DNA of 64,000 nucleotides from the NCBI GenBank assembly GCA_050049775.1, contig JASFVP010000003.1:1-64000 (forward strand), in the 5' to 3' direction. Positions within the stretch are counted from its first letter, which is position 1, and each line of letters opens with the position of its first letter. Under the pieces are notes generated by a model, which had not been told where the DNA came from, ran no database searches, and saw only the letters and a program-made list of their open reading frames with translations. The DNA comes from JABDQZ01 sp050049775. Its GTDB lineage: Bacteria; Pseudomonadota; Gammaproteobacteria; Chromatiales; Chromatiaceae. Below are positions 1 through 8,513 of this stretch, piece after piece. The translations under genes were made by a program, and so were the position numbers.

Positions 1-57
1 GGTGTAACGCGCAGCAACCAGCGGTGGTGCAAGAATGCACTTGAGTGAAATATTCAT
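1..57 (-). CDS. 5' end of an unidentified gene (cut by window edge)
   Basis: Only the first 19 codons are in the window. The reading frame opens with an ATG at 57-55 on the minus strand, preceded by a strong ribosome-binding sequence (GGAGG, within 61-67). The start MNISLKCILAPPLVAARYT does not identify a family. It could be a signal peptide or a cytoplasmic start. The gene lies downstream of suhB on the same strand, with about 170 bases between them. Confidence 0.5.
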   Translation of the reverse strand, partial: MNISLKCILAPPLVAARYT

Positions 58-230
58 GTTGCCTCCAGCGCTTCGATGATCGATTTTTTTAAAATTATTT
101 TTTGAAGCGTTTTTGACTCTAATGGATCAACCAGAGGCTGCCTATCAGTGATTTCCCTGATGGCGGCAGCGCCTGGAAAGGCGCATGAGGATTGCAGAAG
201 AGGAGTTTTTCAGGCGTGACGGGCGCCGGG

Positions 231-1028
231 TCAGGCTTTTAATTCATCGCCAAGGTGCGGTTTGATGATCTTGCACATGTCAGCATGCACATGCACATTG
301 GCGGCAATGACGTTGCCGCTTTGCAGGTATTTTTCGCCGCCGGCGATGTCGCTGACCGCGCCTCCGGCTTCCTTGACCAGCAAGGCGCCGGCGGCAAAAT
401 CCCATTGCGACAGACCGAGTTCCCAGAACCCGTCAATGCGTCCGGCCGCCAGGTAGGCAAAATCCAGCGCGGCAGAACCGGGGCGACGCACGCCGGCGCT
501 GTCCTGCACCAGAGCTTTGAGCATGGCCAGGTAATTGTCGATGAAACGCAGATCACGAAACGGAATGCCCGTGCCGAGCAAGGCGCCCTTGATGCTTTTA
601 CGGCTGGTGACACGAATGCGGCGTTCATTGAGGAATGCGCCACGGCCCTTGTCAGCAGTATAGAGTTCGTTGCTGAGCGGGTCGTAAACCACTGCGCTTT
701 CCAGCACACCGCGGTGTTTCAGCGCGATTGAAATGGCGAACTGCGGAAAGCCATGCAGGTAATTGGTGGTGCCGTCGAGCGGGTCAACCACCCATTCAAA
801 ATCGTTGCCGCTGTGCTTACCGCTTTCCTCGGCGAGGATGGCGTGATCCGGATAAGCCTGCCGGATGACCGAAATAATGCTATCTTCTGCCGCCTTGTCG
901 ACTTCGGTGACAAAGTCATTCTGGCTTTTGCTGGAGACCTTGAGTGAGTCGACATGATCGAAATAACGCAGCAGGATGCTGCCGGCCTGGCGCGCGGCGC
1001 GCACGGCAATGTTGGTCGTGGGATTCAT
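231..1028 (-). CDS. suhB: Inositol-1-monophosphatase family protein SuhB
   Basis: This 265-residue protein belongs to the inositol monophosphatase family. SuhB of Enterobacteria hydrolyses inositol-1-phosphate in vitro and also acts in rRNA transcription antitermination. The metal-binding residues E67, D82 and D85 are in place, the last two within the motif DPLDGTTNY. The length matches E. coli SuhB (267). The frame stays open upstream for about 170 codons, but the start at 1028 (MNPTTNIAVRAARQAG) is where family similarity begins. It is divergent from trmJ across 59 bases, the usual arrangement in gammaproteobacteria. Confidence 0.93.
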   Translation of the reverse strand: MNPTTNIAVRAARQAGSILLRYFDHVDSLKVSSKSQNDFVTEVDKAAEDSIISVIRQAYPDHAILAEESGKHSGNDFEWVVDPLDGTTNYLHGFPQFAISIALKHRGVLESAVVYDPLSNELYTADKGRGAFLNERRIRVTSRKSIKGALLGTGIPFRDLRFIDNYLAMLKALVQDSAGVRRPGSAALDFAYLAAGRIDGFWELGLSQWDFAAGALLVKEAGGAVSDIAGGEKYLQSGNVIAANVHVHADMCKIIKPHLGDELKA

Positions 1029-1087
1029 GGCGCGCAACAATACAACATCGCCACGACAAGAGAAAGCCACATTTGAGTTCAAGAGAC

Positions 1088-1867
1088 ATGACAAGTAACA
1101 CAGCACTTCGCAACAACATTCGTATCGTTCTGGTGAACACCTCACACCCCGGCAACATCGGTGCGGTGGCGCGCGCCATGAAGAACATGTCGTTGTCACA
1201 ACTGTATCTGGTGCAGCCGAAATTTTTTCCGAGTGATGAGGCGACAGCGCGTGCATCCGGCGCGACCGAGATCCTGGAACAGGCGGTCGTCTGTGAGTCA
1301 TTGGCGCAGGCGATTGCCGATTGCCAGCTGGTGGTCGGCGCCAGCGCGCGCCTGCGCACGGTTGCCTGGCCACAACTGGAACCGCGTCAGTGCGGCGAAA
1401 CGCTGGTGCAGGCGGCTGCTCAATCCAGAGTGGCGCTGGTGATGGGCCGCGAACAAAGCGGATTGTCGAATGACGAACTCGATCTGTGCCAGAAGCTGGT
1501 GCACATTCCGTCCAATCCGGACTACAGCTCACTCAATGTCGCCATGGCGGTACAGGTGCTGGCGTATGAAATTCACACGGCCGCACTGGCGACCGAAGTG
1601 GCTGATCAACAAGCATCTGCAGCGGAGTCAGTCCCGACAATTTTGCCATCGGAAAAAATGCAGAATTTTTTCGCCCACCTGGAACAGACGCTGATCGATA
1701 TCCATTTTCTCGACGAGCGCCAGTCCGATAAACTGCTGCGCCGCCTGAAACGGTTTTTTTATCGTGCGGCGCCGGACGAGGATGAACTCAACATCTTGCG
1801 TGGCATTCTCAGCGCCGCCCAGGGGCGCAAATCGATGCGCAAACAAACGCCATCCAGCAAAACCTAG
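1088..1867 (+). CDS. trmJ: tRNA (cytidine/uridine-2'-O)-methyltransferase TrmJ
   Basis: A 259-residue SPOUT-class methyltransferase that 2'-O-methylates position 32 of several tRNAs using S-adenosylmethionine. Three SPOUT motifs are visible: NTSHPGNIGAVARAMKNM near the N-terminus, GREQSGLSNDEL in the middle and IPSNPDYSSLNVAMAVQVL at the trefoil-knot cofactor loop. The ATG at 1088 is chosen over an in-frame start 48 codons upstream because the upstream stretch overlaps suhB and has no family similarity. It sits just before cysE and the isc operon, as in many gammaproteobacteria. Confidence 0.93.
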   Translation: MTSNTALRNNIRIVLVNTSHPGNIGAVARAMKNMSLSQLYLVQPKFFPSDEATARASGATEILEQAVVCESLAQAIADCQLVVGASARLRTVAWPQLEPRQCGETLVQAAAQSRVALVMGREQSGLSNDELDLCQKLVHIPSNPDYSSLNVAMAVQVLAYEIHTAALATEVADQQASAAESVPTILPSEKMQNFFAHLEQTLIDIHFLDERQSDKLLRRLKRFFYRAAPDEDELNILRGILSAAQGRKSMRKQTPSSKT

Positions 1868-1940
1868 TTTTTTACAGGGTAATTAGCGATAATCTCGCAG
1901 GTATGCTGGTCTATTAGACTGTTTTCTCAGGATTTATATT

Positions 1941-2729
1941 TTGTTCGCAAGAATCAAAGAAGATGTGCAAAGCGTGTTCGAGCGCGATCCGGCGGCGCGT
2001 AATGCGTTTGAGGTGCTGACCGCCTATCCGGGCATTCAGGCCATTATGATGCATCGCCTGGCGCATCGCCTGTGGAATATGAAACTGTTCTGGCTGGCGC
2101 GTGTTTTATCGAACGTGGCGCGCTGGTTTACCGGTATTGAAATTCACCCGGGCGCGCAGATCGGCCGGCGTTTTTTCATCGACCATGGCATGGGCGTGGT
2201 GATCGGCGAAACCGCCGTGATCGGCGATGATTGCACCCTGTATCACGGGGTTACGCTGGGCGGCACCTCCTGGAACAAGGGCAAACGGCATCCGACGCTG
2301 GCTAACAATGTCGTGGTGGGTGCCGGCGCCAAGGTACTGGGTCCGATTGAAGTTGGTGATGGTGCGAGAATCGGCTCGAATGCGGTGGTGCTGAAATCGG
2401 TGCCGGCCGGTTCTACCGTGGTGGGTGTGCCGGGGCGCCTGATCGAGCGCAAACCCGAAACCGACCATGAACACCGTGAGGAAATGGCCAAGAAGATGGG
2501 TTTCGATGCCTATGGCGCTACGTCCGATGCGCCCGACCCGGTGGCGCACGCCATCAACTGCATGCTCGATCACATGCATGTCATTGATCGTAAAATGAAA
2601 ATGATGTGTGAAAAAATGCAGGAACTGGGTGTGGAAGCCGACACGGACGACATGCCGGACCTGGAATCCTGCGAAATCATGTCAACCGCCGATGAAGTGC
2701 TCAAACTCAAGGACGACGAGACGAAGTAA
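1941..2729 (+). CDS. cysE: Serine O-acetyltransferase
   Basis: A 262-residue left-handed beta-helix acetyltransferase that transfers acetyl from acetyl-CoA to serine, giving the O-acetylserine used for cysteine synthesis. The hexapeptide-repeat core (DHGMGVVIGETAVIGDD, HGVTLGGTSWNKGKRHP) holds the catalytic histidines. The C-terminal acidic helix is long, as in the EpsC type. The start is TTG (1941). Its position directly before iscR is meaningful: cysteine is the sulfur donor consumed by IscS. It is separated from iscR by 112 bases that contain a promoter, so the two can be controlled separately. Confidence 0.93.
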   Translation: MFARIKEDVQSVFERDPAARNAFEVLTAYPGIQAIMMHRLAHRLWNMKLFWLARVLSNVARWFTGIEIHPGAQIGRRFFIDHGMGVVIGETAVIGDDCTLYHGVTLGGTSWNKGKRHPTLANNVVVGAGAKVLGPIEVGDGARIGSNAVVLKSVPAGSTVVGVPGRLIERKPETDHEHREEMAKKMGFDAYGATSDAPDPVAHAINCMLDHMHVIDRKMKMMCEKMQELGVEADTDDMPDLESCEIMSTADEVLKLKDDETK

Positions 2730-2762
2730 TTTCATTTCTAATATAATGAAATGCTGATCAGA

Positions 2763-2794
2763 ATACTTGACTGTTTTACTTGGTATTGTATAGT
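2763..2794 (+). promoter_or_regulatory. Promoter of the isc operon overlapping an IscR type-1-like site
   Basis: A -35 hexamer TTGACT (2767-2772) and a -10 hexamer TATAGT (2789-2794) are 16 bases apart. The stretch 2763-2773 (ATACTTGACTG) matches the first half of the [2Fe-2S]-IscR type-1 operator (ATASYYGACTR). The second half, through 2786, matches poorly and is one base short. Overlap of operator and promoter upstream of iscR is the known layout for IscR autorepression. The promoter call is good; the operator is inferred. Confidence 0.6.
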
Positions 2795-2841
2795 TCGCTC
2801 ATCGCTGTAATTCAGCTTCGTCTGGTGAAGGAGCAGGCTTC

Positions 2842-3339
2842 ATGAAACTCACAACCAAAGGCCGTTATGCGGTCACCGCAATGCTGGATCTGGCCTTGCA
2901 CAATGACAACGGCCCGGTGACGCTGGCGGACATCGCCGATCGCCAGGGTATCTCGCTGTCCTATCTGGAACAATTGTTTTCGCGTTTGCGTAAAAAACAG
3001 CTGGTCACCAGTATTCGTGGTCCCGGCGGCGGTTACAGCCTGGCAGCGGATGCGGCTGAGGTGCACATCGCCGAAGTCATCACCGCCGTCGATGAAAAAG
3101 TCGATGCCACGCGTTGTGGCGGCGCCGGCAATTGCCACAACAACGAGCGTTGCCTGACGCACGACCTGTGGCAGTCGTTGAGTAGTCGCATTTACGATTA
3201 TCTCAGTGACATCAGCCTGCAGGACCTGGTGGACCGCAAGGGTGTGCAAAACGACGAGGACCAGAAACCCAAGATTGAGCTGGACCGCATCATCGACCGG
3301 AAGGCTGCGCCTGGCGCGACCACCGGACTGAACATCTAA
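2842..3339 (+). CDS. iscR: Iron-sulfur cluster assembly regulator IscR
   Basis: A 165-residue Rrf2-family repressor. An N-terminal winged helix (residues 1-80, with the wing RGPGGGYSL) binds DNA, and cysteines 92, 98 and 104 ligate a [2Fe-2S] cluster, exactly the E. coli spacing. Holo-IscR represses isc when clusters are plentiful, so the operon is tuned to Fe-S demand. It is the first gene of iscRSUA, 23 bases before iscS. The C-terminal tail after residue 135 is more divergent. Confidence 0.96.
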   Translation: MKLTTKGRYAVTAMLDLALHNDNGPVTLADIADRQGISLSYLEQLFSRLRKKQLVTSIRGPGGGYSLAADAAEVHIAEVITAVDEKVDATRCGGAGNCHNNERCLTHDLWQSLSSRIYDYLSDISLQDLVDRKGVQNDEDQKPKIELDRIIDRKAAPGATTGLNI

Positions 3340-3362
3340 CCGATTGCCTGGGTATTGAAGCA

Positions 3363-4577
3363 ATGAAGTTACCGATTTATCTGGACTATTCCGCAACCAC
3401 CCCGGTTGACCCGCGCGTCGCCGAGAAAATGTGTGCCTGCCTGACACTGGACGGCGTGTTTGGCAACCCGGCATCGCGTTCCCATGAGTTTGGCTGGAGC
3501 GCCGAGAAGCTGGTCGACGAAGCGCGCAATAACATCGCTGCGCTGGTCAACGCCAATCCCAAGGAAATTGTTTTCACTTCAGGTGCGACCGAATCCGACA
3601 ACCTTGCCATCAAGGGTGCGGCGCATTTTTACAGCAAAAAAGGCAAGCACATCATTACGGTGAAAACCGAACATAAAGCGGTGCTGGATACCTGCCGTCA
3701 GCTCGAGCGCGAAGGTTTTGAAGTCACCTACCTGGACCCCGAACCGAATGGCCTGCTGGACCTGGACAAATTCAAGGCGGCGATTCGTGACGACACCGTG
3801 CTGGCCTCGGTTATGCACGTGAACAACGAAATCGGTGTGATTCAGGACATTGCTGCGATCGGTGAAATTTGCCGCGACAATAAAGTGGTGTTTCATGTCG
3901 ATGCCGCACAAAGCGCCGGCAAGGTGCCGATCGACCTGGAAGCGGTGAAAGTCGACCTGATGAGTTTTTCAGCACACAAGATTTACGGCCCGAAGGGCAT
4001 CGGTGCACTGTATGTGCGTCGCAAGCCACGTATCCGCATCGAAGCGCAGATGCACGGTGGTGGCCACGAACGCGGCATGCGCTCCGGCACACTCGCCACC
4101 CACCAGATCGTCGGCATGGGTGAGGCTTTCCGTATCGCCAGGGAAGAAATGCAGGCCGACAACGACAAGCTGCTGCGCCTGCGCAACAAGCTGTGGGAAG
4201 GCCTGCAGGATATGGAAGAAGTTTATCTCAACGGTGACCTGGAACAGCGTGTCGCCGGTAATCTCAATGTCAGCTTCAACTTCGTCGAAGGTGAAAGCCT
4301 GATGATGGCATTGAGCGACATGGCGGTCTCCTCGGGCAGTGCCTGTACTTCCGCCAGTCTGGAGCCCAGTTATGTATTGCGTGCCCTGGGGCGTGAAGAT
4401 GAGCTGGCGCACAGCTCACTGCGCTTCACCATCGGCCGCTTTACCACCGAAGAAGAAATTGATTATGTGCTGTCCAAAGTGAAACAGCAGGTCGAGCGTC
4501 TGCGTGAACTGTCGCCGTTGTGGGACATGTACAAGGATGGCATCGATCTGAAGTCGATCGAGTGGGCGGCGCACTAG
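3363..4577 (+). CDS. iscS: Cysteine desulfurase IscS
   Basis: A 404-residue PLP-dependent class V aminotransferase-fold enzyme that takes sulfur from L-cysteine and passes it as persulfide to IscU, TusA and other acceptors. The PLP lysine lies in SAHKIYGPKG and the catalytic cysteine in the mobile loop SSGSACTSASLEPSY. The length equals E. coli IscS (404). The start ATG at 3363 begins MKLPIYLDYSATTPVD, the canonical N-terminus. Translation probably couples with iscR and iscU, whose starts are 22-23 bases away. Confidence 0.97.
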   Translation: MKLPIYLDYSATTPVDPRVAEKMCACLTLDGVFGNPASRSHEFGWSAEKLVDEARNNIAALVNANPKEIVFTSGATESDNLAIKGAAHFYSKKGKHIITVKTEHKAVLDTCRQLEREGFEVTYLDPEPNGLLDLDKFKAAIRDDTVLASVMHVNNEIGVIQDIAAIGEICRDNKVVFHVDAAQSAGKVPIDLEAVKVDLMSFSAHKIYGPKGIGALYVRRKPRIRIEAQMHGGGHERGMRSGTLATHQIVGMGEAFRIAREEMQADNDKLLRLRNKLWEGLQDMEEVYLNGDLEQRVAGNLNVSFNFVEGESLMMALSDMAVSSGSACTSASLEPSYVLRALGREDELAHSSLRFTIGRFTTEEEIDYVLSKVKQQVERLRELSPLWDMYKDGIDLKSIEWAAH

Positions 4578-4599
4578 GATTTAATACGAGGTATACACC

Positions 4600-4983
4600 A
4601 TGGCATACAGTGACAAAGTAATCGATCATTACGAAAATCCGCGTAATGTCGGTAAGCTCGATGACAAGGCGGCCAATGTCGGCACCGGCATGGTCGGCGC
4701 GCCGGCATGCGGCGATGTCATGCGTCTGCAGATCGAAGTCGGCGATGATGGCGTCATTACCCAGGCCAAGTTCAAGACCTATGGTTGTGGTTCGGCGATT
4801 GCCTCTAGCTCGCTGCTGACCGAATGGGTCAAGGGTAAAACGCTGGACCAAGCCCTGCAGATCAAGAATTCCGAAATCGCCGAGGAACTGGCATTGCCGC
4901 CGGTCAAGGTGCATTGCTCGGTTCTGGCCGAAGATGCGATCAAGGCAGCGGTCAAGGACTACAACAGCAAAAACGGCAGCTGA
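4600..4983 (+). CDS. iscU: Iron-sulfur cluster scaffold IscU
   Basis: A 127-residue scaffold on which [2Fe-2S] clusters are assembled from IscS sulfur and iron. The three cluster cysteines are C37, C63 and C106, and the LPPVK motif (99-103) recognised by the HscA chaperone is intact. Length and order (after iscS, before iscA) are those of the standard ISC system. Confidence 0.97.
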   Translation: MAYSDKVIDHYENPRNVGKLDDKAANVGTGMVGAPACGDVMRLQIEVGDDGVITQAKFKTYGCGSAIASSSLLTEWVKGKTLDQALQIKNSEIAEELALPPVKVHCSVLAEDAIKAAVKDYNSKNGS

Positions 4984-4999
4984 AAGCGGGGATTCACCC

Positions 5000-5323
5000 A
5001 TGGCGATTACATTGACAGAATCAGCCGCGCAGCGGGTTTCCTCCTTCCTGGCCAATCGCGGCAAGGGTGAAGGCGTGCGCCTTGGCGTGAAAACTTCCGG
5101 TTGCTCGGGTCTGGCCTATGTGCTCGAATTTGTTGATGAAGTTGAGGACGACGATGTTGTCTTTGAAGATAAGGGCGTGAAAGTCATTATCGACCAGAAA
5201 AGCCTGGTTTACCTGGACGGCACGGAGCTGGATTACGGCAAGGAAGGCCTGAACGAAGGTTTCAAATTCAACAACCCCAACGTCAAGAACGAATGCGGAT
5301 GTGGTGAAAGTTTCACGATCTGA
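5000..5323 (+). CDS. iscA: Iron-sulfur cluster carrier IscA
   Basis: A 107-residue A-type carrier that receives clusters from IscU and delivers them to apoproteins. The three conserved cysteines C35, C99 and C101 (the last two in ECGCGESF) are present at the E. coli positions. The ATG at 5000 is preferred over an in-frame upstream start that would overlap iscU by 50 bases. A strong terminator follows 18 bases after the stop codon, so iscA may end the main transcript. Confidence 0.96.
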   Translation: MAITLTESAAQRVSSFLANRGKGEGVRLGVKTSGCSGLAYVLEFVDEVEDDDVVFEDKGVKVIIDQKSLVYLDGTELDYGKEGLNEGFKFNNPNVKNECGCGESFTI

Positions 5324-5340
5324 TTAAGCCTGCACCTATG

Positions 5341-5373
5341 AAAGGCTGTTATCATGGATGACGGCCTTTTTTT
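5341..5373 (+). terminator. Intrinsic terminator between iscA and hscB
   Basis: A 13-bp stem (5341-5353 with 5357-5369, including two G-U pairs) with a three-base loop is followed by a run of seven T (5367-5373). It lies inside the isc operon, after iscA and before hscB. It should reduce or stop transcription into hscBA-fdx-iscX, giving lower chaperone output than scaffold output, or separating two transcripts. Confidence 0.85.
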
Positions 5374-5399
5374 ATCTCTGGAAAAACCGAAGCCCCTTT

Positions 5400-5945
5400 A
5401 TGCTGGATCTTTCAAAAAATTATTTTGAATTGTTTGGTCTGCCCATCGATTTCCGCATCGATCTGGCCGAGCTGTCCGTGCGCTACCGGGACTTGCAGAA
5501 AATCATGCACCCCGACCGTTACGCCAGTGCACCGGAACATGAGCAACGCCTTGCCATGCAGGGCGCCACCCAGGTCAATGAAGCCTTCGCCACCCTGAAA
5601 GATCCGTTACTGCGGGCCCAGTATATGCTGGAACTCAATGGCGTCGACGCCAAGGGTGAGAACCTGACGACAAGCGATACCGGTTTTCTCATGCAACAAA
5701 TGGAGATGCGCGAAGCATTGGCCGAAGCGCGCCAGGCGGAAGACCCGCTGGAAGTGGTCGGTGATTTGCTCGACCAGATCGGCAAAGCCATCAATGTGCA
5801 GGTCGCGCAGTTGGCGATTTTGCTGGAGCAGGCGACAGCAGAAAATCTCACCGAAGCTTCACAGTGCATTTACAAAATGCAGTTTTTGAAAAAACTGCAT
5901 GCCGAGGCCGAGGCGCTGGAAGCCGATCTGGAAGATTCGATTTAG
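5400..5945 (+). CDS. hscB: Co-chaperone HscB
   Basis: A 181-residue J-domain protein that brings IscU to HscA and stimulates its ATPase. The HPD tripeptide at 37-39 and the C-terminal three-helix IscU-binding domain are recognisable. The start ATG at 5400 (MLDLSKNYFELFGLP) fits the family; an earlier in-frame start would lie inside the terminator hairpin. Confidence 0.95.
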   Translation: MLDLSKNYFELFGLPIDFRIDLAELSVRYRDLQKIMHPDRYASAPEHEQRLAMQGATQVNEAFATLKDPLLRAQYMLELNGVDAKGENLTTSDTGFLMQQMEMREALAEARQAEDPLEVVGDLLDQIGKAINVQVAQLAILLEQATAENLTEASQCIYKMQFLKKLHAEAEALEADLEDSI

Positions 5946-5957
5946 GATAAAGATTTC

Positions 5958-7826
5958 ATGGCATTGCTTCAGATCGCAGAACCCGGTCAGTCCGCTGCGC
6001 CGCATCAACACAGGCTCGCAGCCGGCATTGACCTGGGCACCACCAACTCGTTAATCGCCACTGTGCGCAGCGGCCGGGCCGAGACGCTGCCGGACGGGCA
6101 GGGCGAACATATTCTGCCATCGGTGGTGCGCTATGGCGAACAGGGCGTCGAAGTCGGTCAGTCAGCCAGGGATGCTTCGGCAGACGATCCATTGAACACC
6201 ATTGTTTCAATCAAACGCCTGATCGGGCGCGAAGTCGTTGACCTCAATTCACTTGGATCACGCCTGCCGTATGAATTTGTGCAACGGGCAGGCAAGGTGC
6301 CGCGTATTCATACGGTGCGAGGTGATGTCAGTGCGGTCGAGGTGTCGGCGGAAATCCTCAGGACGCTGGCGCAGCGCGCCGAGTCAACATTGGGAGGTGA
6401 ACTGACCGGTGTGGTCATCACCGTACCGGCCTATTTTGACGAGGCCCAACGCCAGGCAACCAAGGATGCCGCCAAAGTCGCCGGTCTGCATGTGTTTCGT
6501 CTGCTCAATGAACCGACTGCCGCCGCAGTTTCCTATGGCCTGGACCGCGGCGCCGATGGTGTGCACGCGATTTTTGATCTCGGCGGCGGCACCTTTGATA
6601 TTTCCATTCTGCGTCTCAGCAAAGGCGTGTTCGAAGTCATGTCGACCGGTGGCGATTCGGCGCTCGGCGGTGATGATTTTGATCGCGCCATTGCCGAGTG
6701 GCTGATGCAGCAGGCGAACATTGCGAATGATGCCGGCCATGCGGTGTTGCGTCATCTCATGAATCTGGCGCGCCGCATCAAGGAAGACCTCAGCCAACAG
6801 CAGAGTTGCACGATACAACTGGATGTTGATGACATTCACTGGAACGGCAGTATCGACCGTGACACTTTCAATGCTCTGGTTGATCCGCTGATCAAAAAGA
6901 CCCTGTCAGCCTGTCGACGCGCCCTGCGTGATGCCGGTGTCAGCAAGCAGGAAATTGAAGACGTGGTCATGGTCGGCGGCTCTACCCGTGTACCGCGCGT
7001 GCGTGAACTGGTCGGTGAGTTTTTCGAAACCGAACCGCTTATTGATATCGACCCGGACCGGGTAGTGGCCATCGGTGCAGCAATCCAGGCCGACGTGCTG
7101 GCCGGCAACAAGTCCGATGACGACATGCTGCTGCTGGATGTCAATCCGCTCTCGCTCGGCATCGAGACCATGGGCGGACTGGTGGAGAAGATCATTCCGC
7201 GCAACACCACCATCCCGGTGGCGCGCGCCCAGGAGTTCACGACCTTCAAGGACGGCCAGACCGCCATGGCGGTGCATGTATTGCAGGGCGAACGTGAGCT
7301 GGTCAGTGATTGCCGCTCGCTGGCGCGTTTTGAATTGCATGGCATACCGCCGATGGTCGCGGGTGCGGCCCGTATTCGCGTGGCGTTTGCGATTGATGCG
7401 GATGGTTTGCTGAACGTGAGTGCCGAGGAATTGACTTCGGGCGTCAAGGCGCAGGTCAATATCAAGCCATCGCATGGCCTTAGTGATGAGGAAGTTACCG
7501 ATATGCTGAAGGCCTCGATTGAACACGCTGAGCAGGACATCAATGCCCGACAGCTGCGCGAGGAGCAGGTGGAAGCACAACGTGTGATCGAAGCACTGCT
7601 GGCAGCCATGGCCAAGGATGCTGATGAATTGCTGGATGCTGGCGAGAAACACAAACTCGAGCAGAGCTTGCAGCAACTGATCGTGGCCGCCGGCAGTGAT
7701 GATGCAAAACAAATCAAGGCGGCGGTGCAGCAACTGGAAAAGGACAGCGAGTTTTATGTCGAACGCCGCATGAACGCCAACATCCAGAAAGCCATGGCCG
7801 GCCACAATGTCGATGAATTCAAGTAA
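5958..7826 (+). CDS. hscA: Fe-S assembly chaperone HscA
   Basis: A 622-residue specialised Hsp70 that binds the LPPVK motif of IscU and drives cluster transfer by ATP hydrolysis. The actin-like ATPase domain shows the phosphate loops GIDLGTTNSL and DLGGGTFDIS; the substrate-binding domain follows with NPLSLGIETMGG. Length and gene order match HscA rather than DnaK: there is no long DnaK-type acidic tail, and it lies between hscB and fdx. Confidence 0.96.
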   Translation: MALLQIAEPGQSAAPHQHRLAAGIDLGTTNSLIATVRSGRAETLPDGQGEHILPSVVRYGEQGVEVGQSARDASADDPLNTIVSIKRLIGREVVDLNSLGSRLPYEFVQRAGKVPRIHTVRGDVSAVEVSAEILRTLAQRAESTLGGELTGVVITVPAYFDEAQRQATKDAAKVAGLHVFRLLNEPTAAAVSYGLDRGADGVHAIFDLGGGTFDISILRLSKGVFEVMSTGGDSALGGDDFDRAIAEWLMQQANIANDAGHAVLRHLMNLARRIKEDLSQQQSCTIQLDVDDIHWNGSIDRDTFNALVDPLIKKTLSACRRALRDAGVSKQEIEDVVMVGGSTRVPRVRELVGEFFETEPLIDIDPDRVVAIGAAIQADVLAGNKSDDDMLLLDVNPLSLGIETMGGLVEKIIPRNTTIPVARAQEFTTFKDGQTAMAVHVLQGERELVSDCRSLARFELHGIPPMVAGAARIRVAFAIDADGLLNVSAEELTSGVKAQVNIKPSHGLSDEEVTDMLKASIEHAEQDINARQLREEQVEAQRVIEALLAAMAKDADELLDAGEKHKLEQSLQQLIVAAGSDDAKQIKAAVQQLEKDSEFYVERRMNANIQKAMAGHNVDEFK

Positions 7827-7839
7827 GGGTTGTTAGTGT

Positions 7840-8178
7840 ATGACGCAGATCATATTTTTACCGCACGAAGAAATCTGCCCGGAAGGCGCGGTGATTGAAG
7901 TCGAGCCGGGCATTACGGTGTGTGACGCTGCCTTGCAAAACGGCATCGAGATCGAGCATGCCTGCGAAAAATCCTGCGCCTGCACCACTTGCCATGTGAT
8001 CGTGCGCGAGGGTTTTGATTCGCTCGCCGAAGCGTCCGAAGACGAGGAGGATCTGCTCGACAAGGCCTGGGGCCTGGAGCCGGAATCACGTCTCAGTTGC
8101 CAGGCCGTGGTAGGCGATGAAGACCTGGTGGTTGAGATCCCCAAATACAACATCAACATGGTGTCGGAACACCATTGA
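7840..8178 (+). CDS. fdx: ISC-type [2Fe-2S] ferredoxin
   Basis: A 112-residue adrenodoxin-type ferredoxin that supplies electrons for cluster assembly on IscU. Cluster cysteines C42, C48, C51 and C87 are in the family positions, and C46 is the extra conserved cysteine. It sits 13 bases after hscA. It is acidic overall, as expected for binding IscS. Confidence 0.95.
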   Translation: MTQIIFLPHEEICPEGAVIEVEPGITVCDAALQNGIEIEHACEKSCACTTCHVIVREGFDSLAEASEDEEDLLDKAWGLEPESRLSCQAVVGDEDLVVEIPKYNINMVSEHH

Positions 8179-8202
8179 TATTCGAAAGTCGAGGAACGTC
8201 TC

Positions 8203-8403
8203 ATGTCGTTGAAATGGGTAGATGTGCTGGACATTGCCATTGAGCTGGATGAAACCCACCCGGATGTCGATCCGATGGCAGTGAATTTTGTCGATTTGCG
8301 CGACTGGGTGCTGGCGTTGCCGGACTTTGATGACGATCCGGCGCATGTCGGCGAAAAAATACTGGAAGCCATCCAACAGGCCTGGATCGACGAGCGCGAC
8401 TGA
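8203..8403 (+). CDS. iscX: IscX, acidic adaptor of the ISC machinery
   Basis: A 66-residue acidic protein that binds IscS and modulates the desulfurase, possibly as an iron adaptor. The family signature is visible: a start close to LKWVDVLDIAIEL, DETHPDVDP, then FVDLRDWVLALPDFDDDP. It is the last gene of the isc cluster, as in E. coli. Confidence 0.95.
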   Translation: MSLKWVDVLDIAIELDETHPDVDPMAVNFVDLRDWVLALPDFDDDPAHVGEKILEAIQQAWIDERD

Positions 8404-8513
8404 TTTCTCCTGAAAATTTCCCATCGGGCTGTTGTTCAGCCTGCATTCAGTTAGCCGGTTCTAGTATCTCCAATAAGGACAGACAGTCCGTTTACACAAA
8501 TTGGAGAACTGCG

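Noticed and set aside
1029..1532. N-terminal extension of suhB by 168 codons
   Set aside because: It overlaps trmJ, is full of low-complexity Arg/Pro sequence and has no counterpart in the family.
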